Source: Vairimorpha apis BRL 01
Lineage: Eukaryota; Microsporidia; Nosematidae
DNA length: 51,100 nt
Direction: 5' to 3'
NCBI GenBank assembly: GCA_000447185.1
Contig: KE647266.1
Location: 1-51,100, forward strand
Part shown: positions 10,699-21,398 of the stretch, in pieces
Layout: each line of letters starts with the position of its first letter
Position numbering within the stretch: the first letter of the stretch is position 1
Notes under the pieces: model-generated
Database searches by the model: none
The model's input: the letters and a program-made list of their open reading frames with translations, nothing else
Told to the model about the DNA's origin: nothing
Made by a program: the position numbers and the translations under genes

Positions 10699-13600
10699 CT
10701 AAATTTTATTCTCATTAACAAATACAATTTTATCTTCTTCATTTTCAGGTTTGGTTTTTTTATTTAATTTTAGTTCAAATTTTTTAATTTTATCTTTTAC
10801 ATTTCCAGTATGTGTTTCAAAATTGTCCTGTTTTATTTTATTATTTATATTTTCATTTACAATATTAGATGTATTTTTAAAATTATTAAATGTATTATTT
10901 ATAGGTTTATTGTTTCTTGTTTGAATATTGTCTTTATTAAAAGATTTGTTAATAGTTTTATCATAAATGTTATTTTCATTTTTGATATTGTTTTTATTTT
11001 TACATTTATAATTAGAATCATTCTCACAATTATCGATATTTTTATTATTAATATCTTTACTACTATTTTTACTTTCTATATAATTACTATTATTTATAAT
11101 ATTATCATTTTCTATATATTTACTGTCATTCACTATATCGTTATTTTTACTTTCGATACTTAAATTCACAAATTTATCTTCAATAGTTTGTAAGTCTTGA
11201 TTTCTAGATTCAAAAGGTTTATTCTTTTCTAACATTTTATTATCTACAAAAGGTAATAAATTATTTGTAGTATACGAGTTTATAACAGTATCAGAATGAA
11301 AATCTACAGATTTATCTTTTATAGTGTCTTTTTCTTCAGAAGACATTTTAGATTGATTTTCTAATTGTTCTTGTTGTATGTCAATTTTACAACTATCTGA
11401 AAAAGTTTCAAATTTAATATTTTTTTCATCTTTAGCTACATCCAAATTTAAAAGAGAAGCATCATTATTTGATGTAGTATTTGCAAAAGTGAAAGCAGTT
11501 GGTGCAGTATTAATTGGTGTTAGTTTGGTTAAAGTACCATTAGTTGGTGTAGTATTAATTAAAATTTCATTGTTTGAAGTAATGTTAGTAATCATCGTAT
11601 TATTTACTATATTATTAGTTGGTATTGTGTTATCAGGTATATTATCTATTTCAATAATTGTTTTACTATGAATATCACATTCGTTAAATTTATTTATATT
11701 TTCATTATCATTATTAATACCACCACTTTCGATACAACTCATATTATCACAAACGTTCTTTTTTTCTACCATAATCTCTTTTTCTATTCTTTCAATCATA
11801 TTTCGTATATACCATACTTTGTCGTTTTTAAATTTATCTATGTAATGTTTTATTAAGTCAGATTTATAGAATCCAATAATCAGATCTTTTCTATATCTCC
11901 AATCTAAATCAAAATTATTTAATAGATTATTAATGCATAATTGTTTATGCTCGTCTGTTAAGTATCTCAAAATATGAATTTTTTTGCAATTATTTTTCTT
12001 AGAATTGTGTTTTTAGAACTTTCTAATATAAATTTAGAAAGATCGTTAATTATATAAGGTGATTTTATTTTATTATTAATGGCGTCAGAAGAATTTAATT
12101 TGTTGTAAATGCAATTTATTTCACTATTAGAAGAATTTATATTAGCATTAGAAATATGAAAATTACTCTTTGTATGAGATAAATCTTCTTTTACATTTAC
12201 ATATTCTTCTGATATATTAGATTCATGTTCATTTATGTAAGATATTTCATAATTTCCACATACTAATAAAATAGATGAATAAATTTGTTCTATTTGTTCT
12301 AGTATTATTGTTTTAATACGAGTCTCTACGCTTAATATTTTACAATTTATTAGGTTTTTTAATATAAGAAGAATTTTATTCATACAATCTTTTTTATGAC
12401 TTGGTGTTACTAAATTTTTTGTATCTATGTTAGAATTATTTATAGTTGATTTACTATTCAATACAGAAATGGTATTTATATTAGATTCTGTATTAATGGT
12501 AGATGCATAAGAACTATTATCTTTATCACAAAAGCTGATTATTTTCTTTTCATTAGATAAATTAATATTTTTAAAGTCTTTCTTTTTATTAATTACATCA
12601 GTATAAAATTCATTTCTTTTATCAACCACGTCTCCACTACATAGTAAACAAACATTTTGTAAATAAGTTACAAATAATTTACTAACCTCAACTAAATCAT
12701 TAATTCTTACGATACTTAAATTTTTAAATGAACTCAAACTCCAGTTTAAATATTCATCTAAATCATAAACTCCTTTAATAAGCAGTTCAGTGCACATAGG
12801 AAGAGTATCTTTAATGTATGAATAAACAGTACTGTCTATATATTTGTAAATTATATGTCTATATCCACTTTCTGAGTAAAATTTAAGTTTTGTTATTAGA
12901 AGATCATCTTTCTCATATTTCAAAAAAGAGCAAATACTTTCTAGTAGAAAATTTAAATCTCCTTTGTAATTAAGTATTAAATTTCGTAGGATTGTTTTAT
13001 CATATGTTAAATTAGATGAATTTTTTTTATCATATTTTTGTTCAGGAATAGCATTTGTTTTATCAGATGTTGATGTAGAAATAATTTTTTCGTTTAATGT
13101 GTTAAGTATGGTATTATCGCTATTAATATTAGTATTTTCAACATTGAATTTATTATTTTTAGTTTTGTTATTGATACTTTCAATTTCATTATTATTACCC
13201 TCAACACTATTAGTAGTATTTTTAATCTCATTATTGATATTTCTAGAACTAATAAACATAGATTCTTTATTTTTAATAAAAAATTTTAGTTTCAATAAAT
13301 GTAGATCTATCAAAATATCATCCTTCTCATTATATTTCAAAATAAGTAAATCTATATTTTTAAAATCTTTATTATATTTGTAAATGTATACAAACAAATC
13401 GAGAACTTGTTTTAAACATATGTCTATAATAGGTTTACATAAAGTATAAATATTGTTAATTATAAAAGAGTTATTATTTCTTGATGAAATTGGATTTGTA
13501 GTATTTTGTAATTTGTTAAGATTTACTGTATTTTCAATTATTATGTTAGAATTCATTTCCTTTGTATTATCATAAATTTCCTTAGATATTCTAAATTCAT

Positions 13601-13826
13601 TCAAAAAAGACATTTCTTCAAAAAAATAATCATCGTCTGTATTTCCATATATTTTTAATACCATTTTACAAATATCCTCATAAATAAGCATACCTATAGA
13701 AAAATCATCTATAATTACATTATTAAGTATTGTTTCAATATCTGTTGTTTCGTTGATTTCATGAATGTTTTTATATAACCATAAAATATCTAGTGTTGAC
13801 ATTTTGTTGGTATCATTAAATGACAT
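10699..13826 (-). CDS. large Asn/Ser-rich hypothetical protein, one frame break
   Basis: Two minus-strand frames abut at 11967-11970, and the downstream one has no ATG there (its first codon is TTG). Adding one A to the T7/A7 run at plus 11979-11985 joins them into about 1042 residues. The protein alternates helical blocks (about 10-90, 140-200, 290-410, 480-525 and 620-680) with Asn/Ser/Thr/Ile low-complexity linkers. The last helical block, just after the join, contains LDWRYRKDLIIGFYKSDLI and KVWYIRNMIERIEKEI, a W-x-R spacing that recalls HEAT-type helices. A disordered Asn/Lys-rich tail of over 300 residues follows. I do not recognise the family; a scaffold or regulatory subunit is possible. 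The start at 13826 is supported by a CCC motif just upstream. Confidence 0.6.
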
Positions 13827-13830
13827 AAGA

Positions 13831-13833
13831 GGG
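13831..13833 (-). promoter_or_regulatory. CCC motif upstream of the large Asn-rich gene
   Basis: The coding strand reads CTATCCCTCTT then ATG. The CCC is 5-7 bases before the start. Confidence 0.5.
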
Positions 13834-14289
13834 ATAGAAAATAAAATTTATAAAATATATGTGAAATGAATTTATATGTATTGTATTGATAAAATTTTAT
13901 CTTTAAAGATTTTAAAATGAGGTTATTGTGAAATTTTTAAATTAGGTAGATTTATTATAAAATTATTCGTTTGAAGAGTTTATTTCTAATAGAAGATATT
14001 GTAATATTTATGATGTCTATATATGCTATTATAATATTTTTTTATTAATGATATTGAATTATTTAAGCATGATATTTAATTATAATTCTTAATAAATTTT
14101 TATAATTTTATAAAATTTATTTCATATAATTATAAATATTATGTTTAATCTTCTTTAAAATTATATTAAAAACATGTATATCTCTTCTTTATTATTCATC
14201 TTATGACTATAAGCATAAATACTTGATATGTCTAACAACTTTACTAAATTATAAAAACAAATTTTATTTATGTTTATTTGCATAAATTG
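13834..14289. other. intergenic A/T-rich spacer
   Basis: Upstream region of the large Asn-rich gene, merging into a degenerate minisatellite. No coding frame seen. Confidence 0.45.
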
Positions 14290-14700
14290 TTCTAAATATA
14301 GTTCTATAAAAAATATTTTATAGGTGTTCTAAAAGTAGTTTTATTCAAAATATTTTACTATTGATTTTAAAAAGTATTGTAAACTTATTTTTAAAAAATT
14401 ATTTTATGTAAAATATTTAATAATTGATTCTAAAAAGTATTGTTAACTTAAATTTTAAATTTTTCTTCTAAATATTTTACTATTATACTAAAAAATATTG
14501 CACATTTATTTTTTAATTTTTTCTATTTAAATTATTTTACAATTGATTCATAAAAATAGTGTAAACTCAATTTAAGAGATAGTCTTATTCAAAATATAAA
14601 ATACTATTGATTCTAAAAATAAATTTTTAAATGTGTTCTAGAATTGTTCCATTTAAAAATTTTACAATTTATTCTAAAAATAGCTCTATAAAAAAAGTAT
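14290..14700. repeat. degenerate minisatellite, period about 61 bp, about six units
   Basis: The phrase ATTGATTCTAAAAAGTATTG and its variants recur at 14360, 14423, 14481, 14542, 14605 and 14666, giving spacings of 58-63 bp. The intervening sequence also repeats (TATTTTACTATTGATTC; TTATTTTTAAA). Units are clearly diverged, so the array is old or fast-evolving. It lies between divergent genes. Confidence 0.7.
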
Positions 14701-15018
14701 ATAAAAAGTTTAAAATTAGTAGATATAAAAAAAATATTTATAGAAATTATTAAATATTTATCTTTTTAATATAAAACAGAAATTTACTATAATTCTAAAT
14801 ATATTAAAAGAAATTCATTACATAACATTACAATCAGAAATTTATTTTAGTCATTTAAATAATATTATGAAAATAAATAAATTTTACTATTATAATAACA
14901 TTGAAAATAAATCAATTATAATTATTTACATGAAATTTATACGATTTATAAAATGATTTTTTTAAATTTGTTATCATAATTTTTTATTTTATTGAATATT
15001 GTTAACAGTAATAAAATA
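14701..15018. other. A/T-rich spacer upstream of the Csl4-like gene
   Basis: No coding frame or RNA gene seen. An in-frame TTG at 14992 extends the Csl4-like frame upstream but is not preferred as a start. Confidence 0.45.
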
Positions 15019-15022
15019 CCCC
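15019..15022 (+). promoter_or_regulatory. CCCC motif upstream of the Csl4-like start
   Basis: Reads ATACCCCAT then ATG at 15025. It supports that ATG as the true start. Confidence 0.5.
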
Positions 15023-15024
15023 AT

Positions 15025-15330
15025 ATGAACAACTTAAATCAATCTAATAATCAACAATCTATTAATAAAAATTTTGATAATTCTTTAAATTATGATCAAA
15101 AACACTTTAAATATCCTACACTAGGTTCCACTTGTAAAGCCAAAATCATCAGACAATCTTATATCAGTTACACTATAAGTATAATAGAAATAGAAGGAGT
15201 AAAGTCACGTATAAATTATAAAGGTACAATAAAAATTGAAAATTATGAATGCAAGTATCAATATGGAGATATTATTGAATGTATTATTGTAGGGTATGGA
15301 GACAATGGAATTAATTGTATACTTAAATAG
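15025..15330 (+). CDS. CSL4: Csl4-like RNA exosome subunit (S1/OB fold)
   Basis: A 101-residue protein with an Asn/Gln-rich N-terminus (1-25) and one OB/S1 domain. Its pattern is P-x-LGS-x-CKAKIIR, then IIEIEG, YKGTIKIE and YGDIIECIIVGYGDNGINCIL. The order of YKG-x-I and GDIIE-x-IIVGYGD matches the S1 domain of exosome cap subunit Csl4/Exosc1, which sits on the RNA-entry side of the nuclear and cytoplasmic exosome. It is shorter than usual for Csl4 because the N-terminal barrel and zinc-ribbon parts are missing. The ATG at 15025 follows CCCC by two bases and is preferred. Another S1 protein cannot be excluded. Confidence 0.6.
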   Translation: MNNLNQSNNQQSINKNFDNSLNYDQKHFKYPTLGSTCKAKIIRQSYISYTISIIEIEGVKSRINYKGTIKIENYECKYQYGDIIECIIVGYGDNGINCILK

Positions 15331-15369
15331 ATATATTTATATTTTATTTTAAATATATATACTATATTT

Positions 15370-15607
15370 AATATGAATATATTACTTTTATAAAGGATAA
15401 TAATATTATAATACTATATTTATAATCTTTAATAAATATCACTTATAAAGGGTATATAATATTATTGTATAATATTTATAGTCTTTAATAAATATCACTT
15501 ATAAAGGGTATATAATATTATAATACTATATTTATAGTCTTTAATAAATATCACTTATAAAGGGTATATAATATTATTGTATAATATTTATAGTCTTTAA
15601 TAAATAA
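15370..15607. repeat. minisatellite, 56-bp period with 112-bp higher-order period
   Basis: TCTTTAATAAATATCACTTA recurs at 15426, 15482 and 15538, and TCTTTAATAAATA again at 15594, giving exact 56-bp steps. The middle of the unit alternates between two versions (ATTATTGTATAATATTTA and ATTATAATACTATATTTA), so the true repeating block is 112 bp. The first unit is degenerate. The array lies just after the Csl4-like stop codon. Confidence 0.85.
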
Positions 15608-16039
15608 GATGTTAACTTAAAATCAAAAATTTAATTCTTTTATTTTTTATAAAATGAATTTATAGATTAAATATAAAAATATTTTATACTATTCTGAGAA
15701 TTTAAATAATATTAAAAATATTTATTTATAATATGCTATATTAATGACGGACTTCACTGTTTAACCATATTTTCTAAATATTAATATATAGCTACAAATT
15801 ATATCAAACATATTCTTACTATAAAAACATTCTCATACATTCAAATTGTATCATTTTCACTTTCTATTCATAAAAAATACACAATTAACGTTAATAAAAT
15901 TAATCTTCTCATTTGTATCAGCACACATTCAAACTATACCATTGCTATATTTGAACTCAATCACTTAAAATGTTTACTTTCTTTCTATAATCGTACACAT
16001 CAAAAATCTCAACATTCCACTCTAATATATTTTTAGCCA
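15608..16039. other. A/T-rich spacer
   Basis: No coding frame or RNA gene recognised. The part nearest 16040 is slightly richer in C. Confidence 0.45.
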
Positions 16040-16042
16040 CCC
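16040..16042 (+). promoter_or_regulatory. CCC motif upstream of the 16050 start
   Basis: Reads GCCACCCTTTTTAA then ATG. The CCC is 8-10 bases before the start at 16050. Confidence 0.5.
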
Positions 16043-16049
16043 TTTTTAA

Positions 16050-17632
16050 ATGTCTCGAAAAAAAAACCAGTAACAAATCGTAAAAAACGATTATTAATTT
16101 TACAACCATCAGATATAAAAAAGATAAAAAATATGCCAGTATACACTGACGTCAACATTTTTGAAAATGGTATACCTTATCCTGTTTATAAATCTAAAAT
16201 AGAATTTCCACATAGAGAAAAAATACCGGTAAATTTAAATCTTCAAGAAATAGACAAAACATTATCAAATCCATTTAAATTTAAAATAATAAATGAAAAT
16301 TTATTTGTAGTACATAAAAAACGTAATTTTGAAATTTATGGAGATAAAAATTTGTTTGTTAGGACAGTTTGTTTTCTTAAACTTGACACTACATCTGATA
16401 TGATTTTAATTAAAACTAAACAAGGTTTTTGTAGTTATGATTTTAATGAATTTAGGGATTGGAATATGTCCGTAATTGATTTTAGTGTAAATGAAGACAT
16501 GAATGAATTTTGTTTATTAATTAATGATGGTATTATTAATTTTTATAGAGGATATACTTGTATAAGAAGTATTAAAATAAAACTTAATTGTTATTTGGTT
16601 AGATGGTTTCATAAAAATATAATAGTTGTAGAAGAAGAATGTCATGATATGTATATGATTGAGATAGATGGTGGAGATGAGGAGAATGAGATAAATAGAG
16701 GAGATCAAGTGAATACTAAATGTGAAGAGGGGAAAATAACATCGTTAAAAGGAACCAAGTCATCTACAAAAAAGACTAAATTAAGTTCTAAGATCTCTAA
16801 GAAAACATCATCCTTGAATATCTCTACTATTTTACCACCATCTACAAAAATAAATAATAATTTGTCTTTGAAGGTTTCCTATTCACAACTTCCATTGGAA
16901 AATCCTCCACCACTTCCTCGTATCCACAAAATAAATGTATACCCAGCTAAAGTCAAGGATATTAAATATTATAAACAAACTATTGTTATATTAACAGCAC
17001 TGACTATAATTGTAATAAATTTAGAAACAAAAGTCAGGTCATTTATAAAACACAGACAGTTAAAATCTTACACATGTAACAACTTGCTAGTCATGAACAC
17101 ATACCGAGGAGGACTTAAATTTTTAGATTTAGAGGATTTACAAAATACTAGGACTGTAAAATATAAAGAATGGATTGATGATGTGCAAGTCTATAAAGGT
17201 AGAATTTATTATTTGAGTACGCATGGGATTTATACTGTAGAAGATGTAAATAAAGAATGTGATAATGAAAGAGAGAAATATATTAAAAAACAATATAATA
17301 TTAAAGTAAATAATGAATGTAAAAATGAACAGAATATAAGTAATATAGTTAACTCTTATTATAATATATCTCCATCCTCAATTCCAAATACAATAAAAGT
17401 AGTTTCCTTTGAAGATCCAAAAGACATGAAACATTCTCATAATCTGTTTTCTTCAAATAATTACTACTATACCACTACTAAAAAGACAAATGAAGAATTT
17501 ATTCCATTTGATATAACAGAAATGATCAATCAAGATATACAAAAAATACTTGGAAAAAATGAGAATAAGGAAACAGAAAGTGGTAATTTGAATATAAAAA
17601 GAAAGAAGATGAATAATAAAGGAGGGTTTTAA
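16050..17632 (+). CDS. hypothetical nuclear beta-rich protein, one frame break
   Basis: The long frame (499 residues) has its first ATG at 16133. The upstream sequence continues it: ATG 16050 gives MSR, then an A9 run (16058-16066, including the last A of CGA) that needs one more A, then PVTNRKKRLLILQPSDIKK in the frame of 16133. The full protein is about 527 residues with a basic, nuclear-type N-terminus. Residues about 75-205 and 300-400 are short alternating beta strands with patterns like FCLLINDGIINFYRG and GRIYYLSTHGIYTV, resembling degenerate WD40 or other beta-propeller blades. They are separated by a Lys/Ser/Thr-rich linker. An Asn/Tyr-rich C-terminus ends in RKKMNNKGGF. It could be a ribosome-biogenesis propeller, but I cannot name a family. 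Confidence 0.6.
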
Positions 17633-18489
17633 AATATCATATTGTGTTTATAAGGAATGTTATGTATTTGTAAATAATTTTGCTATTTTTAAAGCATTGT
17701 TTATATAATGAGAATTGTATTTTTAAATAATACAATTTATTTAAAAAGGGTGTCATGTATTTATGTTTGTTAAGATGAAGATTTTTTGTTTTAATAATGT
17801 CTTATGTTTTTCATACAGATTATTTTATATATATAATTTCAAGGCATTGTTTTTTATGATTGCTTAAATATAATTTTTATGTAGATGTAAAAAATTTATA
17901 TTTATATTTTATTATTAGATTGTTCTATTTTATTAATTTAAATTTTTTTATGTAAATTGTTCTATTTTATTATTTTTTAAAATTAGATTATTCTATATTT
18001 ATTAAATATATTATTCTATGTTATTATTTTGTTGTAAATAGTATAATTTAAAAAATTTAATAAATTATTTTTATTTAAGATTTATTTTTTTATATAAAGA
18101 TATTACTATTTATGTATATAAATTATTTATTTGATGTTTTATATTAGAATGAGTTTATTTAAAGATAATTTCAACAAAATTAATTAAATATATAACATAT
18201 AAATAAACACATAATTTTTATTAAACAATATTTATGCAAAAGTTTTCACTTTCTAATATTTTCAAATATCATTAAAATATTAATTATTTAATATTTACGT
18301 AAATTAAACATATTATATAAATAATACAAAAAATTTTACTATTTTAAACAAATTAAAAAATATTTTATTTATATCAATATTAACATAATTATAAAATCAA
18401 TGTAATATTAAAACATATTTTAAATGTTCTATTTTAATACATAATCATATAATATAAGTACTTTAAAACACTCATGTAATACATTCTAC
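17633..18489. other. A/T-rich spacer with weak internal repetition
   Basis: No gene seen. A loosely repeated phrase TTGTTCTATTTTATTA occurs around 17920-18020. Confidence 0.5.
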
Positions 18490-18840
18490 ATAATTGTTTA
18501 TACAAACTAATAAATAAATTCATGCAACAAAACTTCATTTCTAAAAAAATCAACATAAACATTTATGTAAATTAATAAATAAAATTAAGCTACAATATAC
18601 ATTCTCATAAAAATTTTACATAAACATTTATGCAAATTAATAAATAAAATATAGCTACAATTTTACATTCTCATAAAAATTTCACATAAACATTTATGCA
18701 AATTAATAAATAAAATTATAGCTACAATTTTACATTCTCATAACAATTTTACATAAACATTTATGCAAATTAATAAATAAAATTAAGCTACAATTTTACA
18801 TTCTCATAAAAATTTCACATAAACATTTATGCAAATTAAA
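18490..18840. repeat. minisatellite, period about 66 bp, five or more units
   Basis: The phrase AAACATTTATG begins at 18557, 18622, 18688, 18755 and 18821 (steps of 65-67 bp). Each unit also carries AATTAATAAATAAAAT, AGCTACAAT and ACATTCTCATAA. A more diverged unit precedes at about 18490. The array stops less than 30 bases before the DMC1 ATG, so it fills the promoter region. Units after the first are highly alike. Confidence 0.85.
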
Positions 18841-18866
18841 TATAAATAAATACAAAAAATTAATTC

Positions 18867-19922
18867 ATGCTTTACACAAAAACACATGAACTAGAAGAAA
18901 ATGAAAAATCATTAGCAGAAAATTCATTTGAAAACAAATCAACAGAAAAACACTTTGACAATAAATCAATAGAAAAACTCCAAGAATGTGGAATTTCAAT
19001 ACAAGATATAATAAAATTGAAACAATCTGGTATTTGTACTTTGAAAGGTGTTTTAATGGCACCAAAAAGACTACTCTCAAAAATAAAAGGACTAAGTGAC
19101 ATAAAAATTGACAAAATGAAAGATTTGGCTTCAAAACATTTAAACACTGATTTTATGTCAGCTTCTTCATACGCTATAAAAAGACAAAATGTCTACCGTA
19201 TAAGTACAGGCAGTACTGATCTAGATACTTTACTAGGTGGTGGAATACAAACAAATAGTATAACAGAAGCATTTGGCGAATTTAGAACAGGAAAAACTCA
19301 ATTAGCCAGTACACTTTGTGTAACTGTCCAGTTACCCGAATCTGAAGGTGGATGTAACGGAAAAGCTGCTTTTATAGATACAGAAGGAACATTTAGACCT
19401 GATCGACTTAAAACAATAGCAATCCAACACAATTTAGATCCAGATACCGTTTTAGAAAACGTAATCTTTGCCAGAGCATACAACTCCGAGCACCAATTTG
19501 ACCTTTTACAACACTTAACTTCAAAATTTTCAGAAGACCCAAAATTTAAATTATTAATAGTAGACTCAATAATTTCTTTATTTCGAGTTGATTTTAGTGG
19601 CCGTGGCGAACTAAATGAACGCCAACAAAAACTTAATCAATATCTTAGTAAATTATTGAACATTAGTGAAGAATTTAATGTAGCTGTTTTTATTACAAAC
19701 CAGATGATGGCCGATCCTAGTGGGAGTATGTCGTTTGTTAGTGATCCTAAGAAACCTATTGGTGGACATGTTCTTGCTCATGCTAGTACTACTAGGTTAT
19801 ATTTAAGGAAAGGACGAGGTGATACTAGAGTTGCTAAAGTTTATGATTCGCCTGATTTAAGTGAGAATGAAGCTGTTTATTGTATTACTGATGGTGGGAT
19901 TTGTAACGTTGAAGGAGATTAA
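18867..19922 (+). CDS. DMC1: DMC1 meiotic recombinase
   Basis: RecA-family strand-exchange protein for meiotic homologous recombination, acting in the nucleus, 351 residues and intact. An N-terminal helix-hairpin-helix domain (about 39-92) is followed by the ATPase core: Walker A GEFRTGKT (137-144), the DTEGTFRPDR segment, Walker B LLIVDS (229-234), loop 1 FSGRGELNERQQ, and NVAVFITNQM. GKTQ in Walker A and DPKKPIGGHVLAHASTTR (293-310) are the DMC1 forms; RAD51 usually has GKSQ and GGN. The acidic extension at residues 8-33 is lineage-specific. No CCC motif precedes the ATG; instead the start follows a 66-bp minisatellite. An intact copy suggests meiotic ability is kept. Confidence 0.93.
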   Translation: MLYTKTHELEENEKSLAENSFENKSTEKHFDNKSIEKLQECGISIQDIIKLKQSGICTLKGVLMAPKRLLSKIKGLSDIKIDKMKDLASKHLNTDFMSASSYAIKRQNVYRISTGSTDLDTLLGGGIQTNSITEAFGEFRTGKTQLASTLCVTVQLPESEGGCNGKAAFIDTEGTFRPDRLKTIAIQHNLDPDTVLENVIFARAYNSEHQFDLLQHLTSKFSEDPKFKLLIVDSIISLFRVDFSGRGELNERQQKLNQYLSKLLNISEEFNVAVFITNQMMADPSGSMSFVSDPKKPIGGHVLAHASTTRLYLRKGRGDTRVAKVYDSPDLSENEAVYCITDGGICNVEGD

Positions 19923-20049
19923 ATGTGTATATAAAAGTTATGTTTTTTTAATAATATCATATTTATGTAGTATTGTAATATATACTATGTTATTTTTATA
20001 TTGTTATAAATTGTATTCTATATAAAATTAATGTATTAATATGATATAT
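19923..20049. other. 3' region of DMC1
   Basis: A/T-rich. No other feature seen. Confidence 0.4.
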
Positions 20050-20215
20050 TTATATATTAATATCCTATTAGTAAAAAATTTATATAAATATTATTTATAT
20101 ATTAATATCCTATTTGTAAAATATTTATATAGATATTATTTATATATGAATACCACAATGTAAATATATTTATATAATATTATTTATGATACATTTATAT
20201 ATGAATACCATAATT
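20050..20215. repeat. degenerate repeat, period about 45 bp, four units
   Basis: The phrase ATATTAATATCCTAT or ATATGAATACCA starts at about 20054, 20099, 20144 and 20199, with TTTATATAnATATTATTTAT between. The first three are exactly 45 bp apart and the last step is 55 bp. It lies between DMC1 and UBC7. Confidence 0.6.
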
Positions 20216-20440
20216 TAGTTGTATTGATATTCTATATATTAAAATATATAAAGTAGTATTAATATTATATCATGCTATTCTAATAATATTAAAAAATTAT
20301 TGAATAAATTAATTATATTATTTACACTTTTATTTACACTTTTATTAACAACAATATTTATAATATTTTATATAATTATAAAATTTAATCATCCCTCCAT
20401 ATTTAAATCACATTATTCTTTTAAAATTCCATTAAACATA

Positions 20441-20445
20441 CCCCC
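20441..20445 (+). promoter_or_regulatory. CCCCC motif upstream of the UBC7 start
   Basis: CCCCCTC immediately precedes ATG 20448. It favours this start over the upstream TTG-initiated overlapping frame. Confidence 0.5.
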
Positions 20446-20447
20446 TC

Positions 20448-21029
20448 ATGAAATCCGGTCTTTCTCCCACAGCCGCCAAACGCTTAATGAAAGAAGAACA
20501 AATGTTTAAAGATGAACCAAAAGACGAAATCTTGTTTATAGCCAAACCACGCCAAGAAGGCACAACAAAAACATACAAAACATGGGATGTTTATTTTCTA
20601 CTTAAAGATGACAACAGTTTATACAAAGACAAAGTAATAGAAGCAGAACTAGTATTTCCTGGTGAGTATCCAATAAGACCACCAACCTTAACTTTTATTA
20701 CTAATATGTGGCACCCTAACATTTATACAAATGGTAAAGTATGTATTAGCATATTAGAAGAAGATACTCCTGGACCTATTGGATGCGGTACTCCTGAAGA
20801 TAGATGGTCACCTGTACAGAATATACGGACTGTTCTTTTGTCTCTTGTTATTTTATTAGACAATCCTAATCCTGATAGTCCTGCTAATGTTGATGCTACT
20901 AAAGTTTTTAGAAATAATATAGAAGAATATAAAAATAAAGTTGTTGGGTTAATTGAAAGTGAACATAAAAAGAGTTTAAAGAAAGAACGAGTTAGAGAAA
21001 TGTTGGAAGAATTGAAGAATAGGAAATAA
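20448..21029 (+). CDS. UBC7: ubiquitin-conjugating enzyme E2, UBC7/UBE2G type
   Basis: E2 enzyme of 193 residues, probably working with ER-associated degradation E3 ligases. The UBC fold is complete: PGEYPIRPPTLTF, the MWHPN motif (H89-P90-N91), catalytic Cys99 in NGKVCISIL, then the acidic loop EEDTPGPIG with DRWSPVQ, and LLDNPNPDSPANVDATK. The insert just after the catalytic Cys and the PANVDA signature place it in the UBC7/UBE2G/CDC34 group. The C-terminus (from about 165) is a Lys/Glu-rich helical tail, longer than in yeast Ubc7. The start follows a CCCCC motif by two bases. No frame break. Confidence 0.9.
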   Translation: MKSGLSPTAAKRLMKEEQMFKDEPKDEILFIAKPRQEGTTKTYKTWDVYFLLKDDNSLYKDKVIEAELVFPGEYPIRPPTLTFITNMWHPNIYTNGKVCISILEEDTPGPIGCGTPEDRWSPVQNIRTVLLSLVILLDNPNPDSPANVDATKVFRNNIEEYKNKVVGLIESEHKKSLKKERVREMLEELKNRK

Positions 21030-21398
21030 ATTTATATTTGTTATAAAATTTATTGTAATAATTATTTTATTTTATTAAATATTTTGTTTATTAAACTTCT
21101 TGTTGATTTTTTTTATATTTTCTGTAATATAAATATTTGTTAATATTTTTAAAATATTTTATGTTACTAAACTACTTATTCATATAAATTTTAACACTAT
21201 TTTAAGAACATTATACCAATAAAATAACAATATTATAATAATATTATAAAATTACTTATGATATTTTAACACTATTTATGATATTATAATACTATTATAA
21301 CAATATTATAAAAATATTTATGATATTATTTATATTAAATTTAAGGTATTTCTTATTTTTAATTAAATAATCATTTTATCATATTACAAGCTTCTACA
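21030..21398. other. A/T spacer with short AT-repeat phrases
   Basis: Between convergent genes. Around 21215-21330 the phrases ACAATATTATAATA and TTATGATATTATAA recur without a fixed period. No gene seen. Confidence 0.5.

Noticed and set aside
14992..15024. N-terminal extension of the Csl4-like protein from a TTG codon
   Set aside because: No ATG. The CCCC motif sits inside this stretch just before ATG 15025, as at other starts here.
18490..18840. Regular repeats resembling a CRISPR array
   Set aside because: The whole 66-bp unit repeats without unique spacers, in a eukaryotic setting; it is a minisatellite.
20300..20509. Frame with a hydrophobic N-terminus overlapping the UBC7 start
   Set aside because: It begins with TTG, overlaps the certain UBC7 start, and the CCCCC motif supports the UBC7 ATG at 20448.
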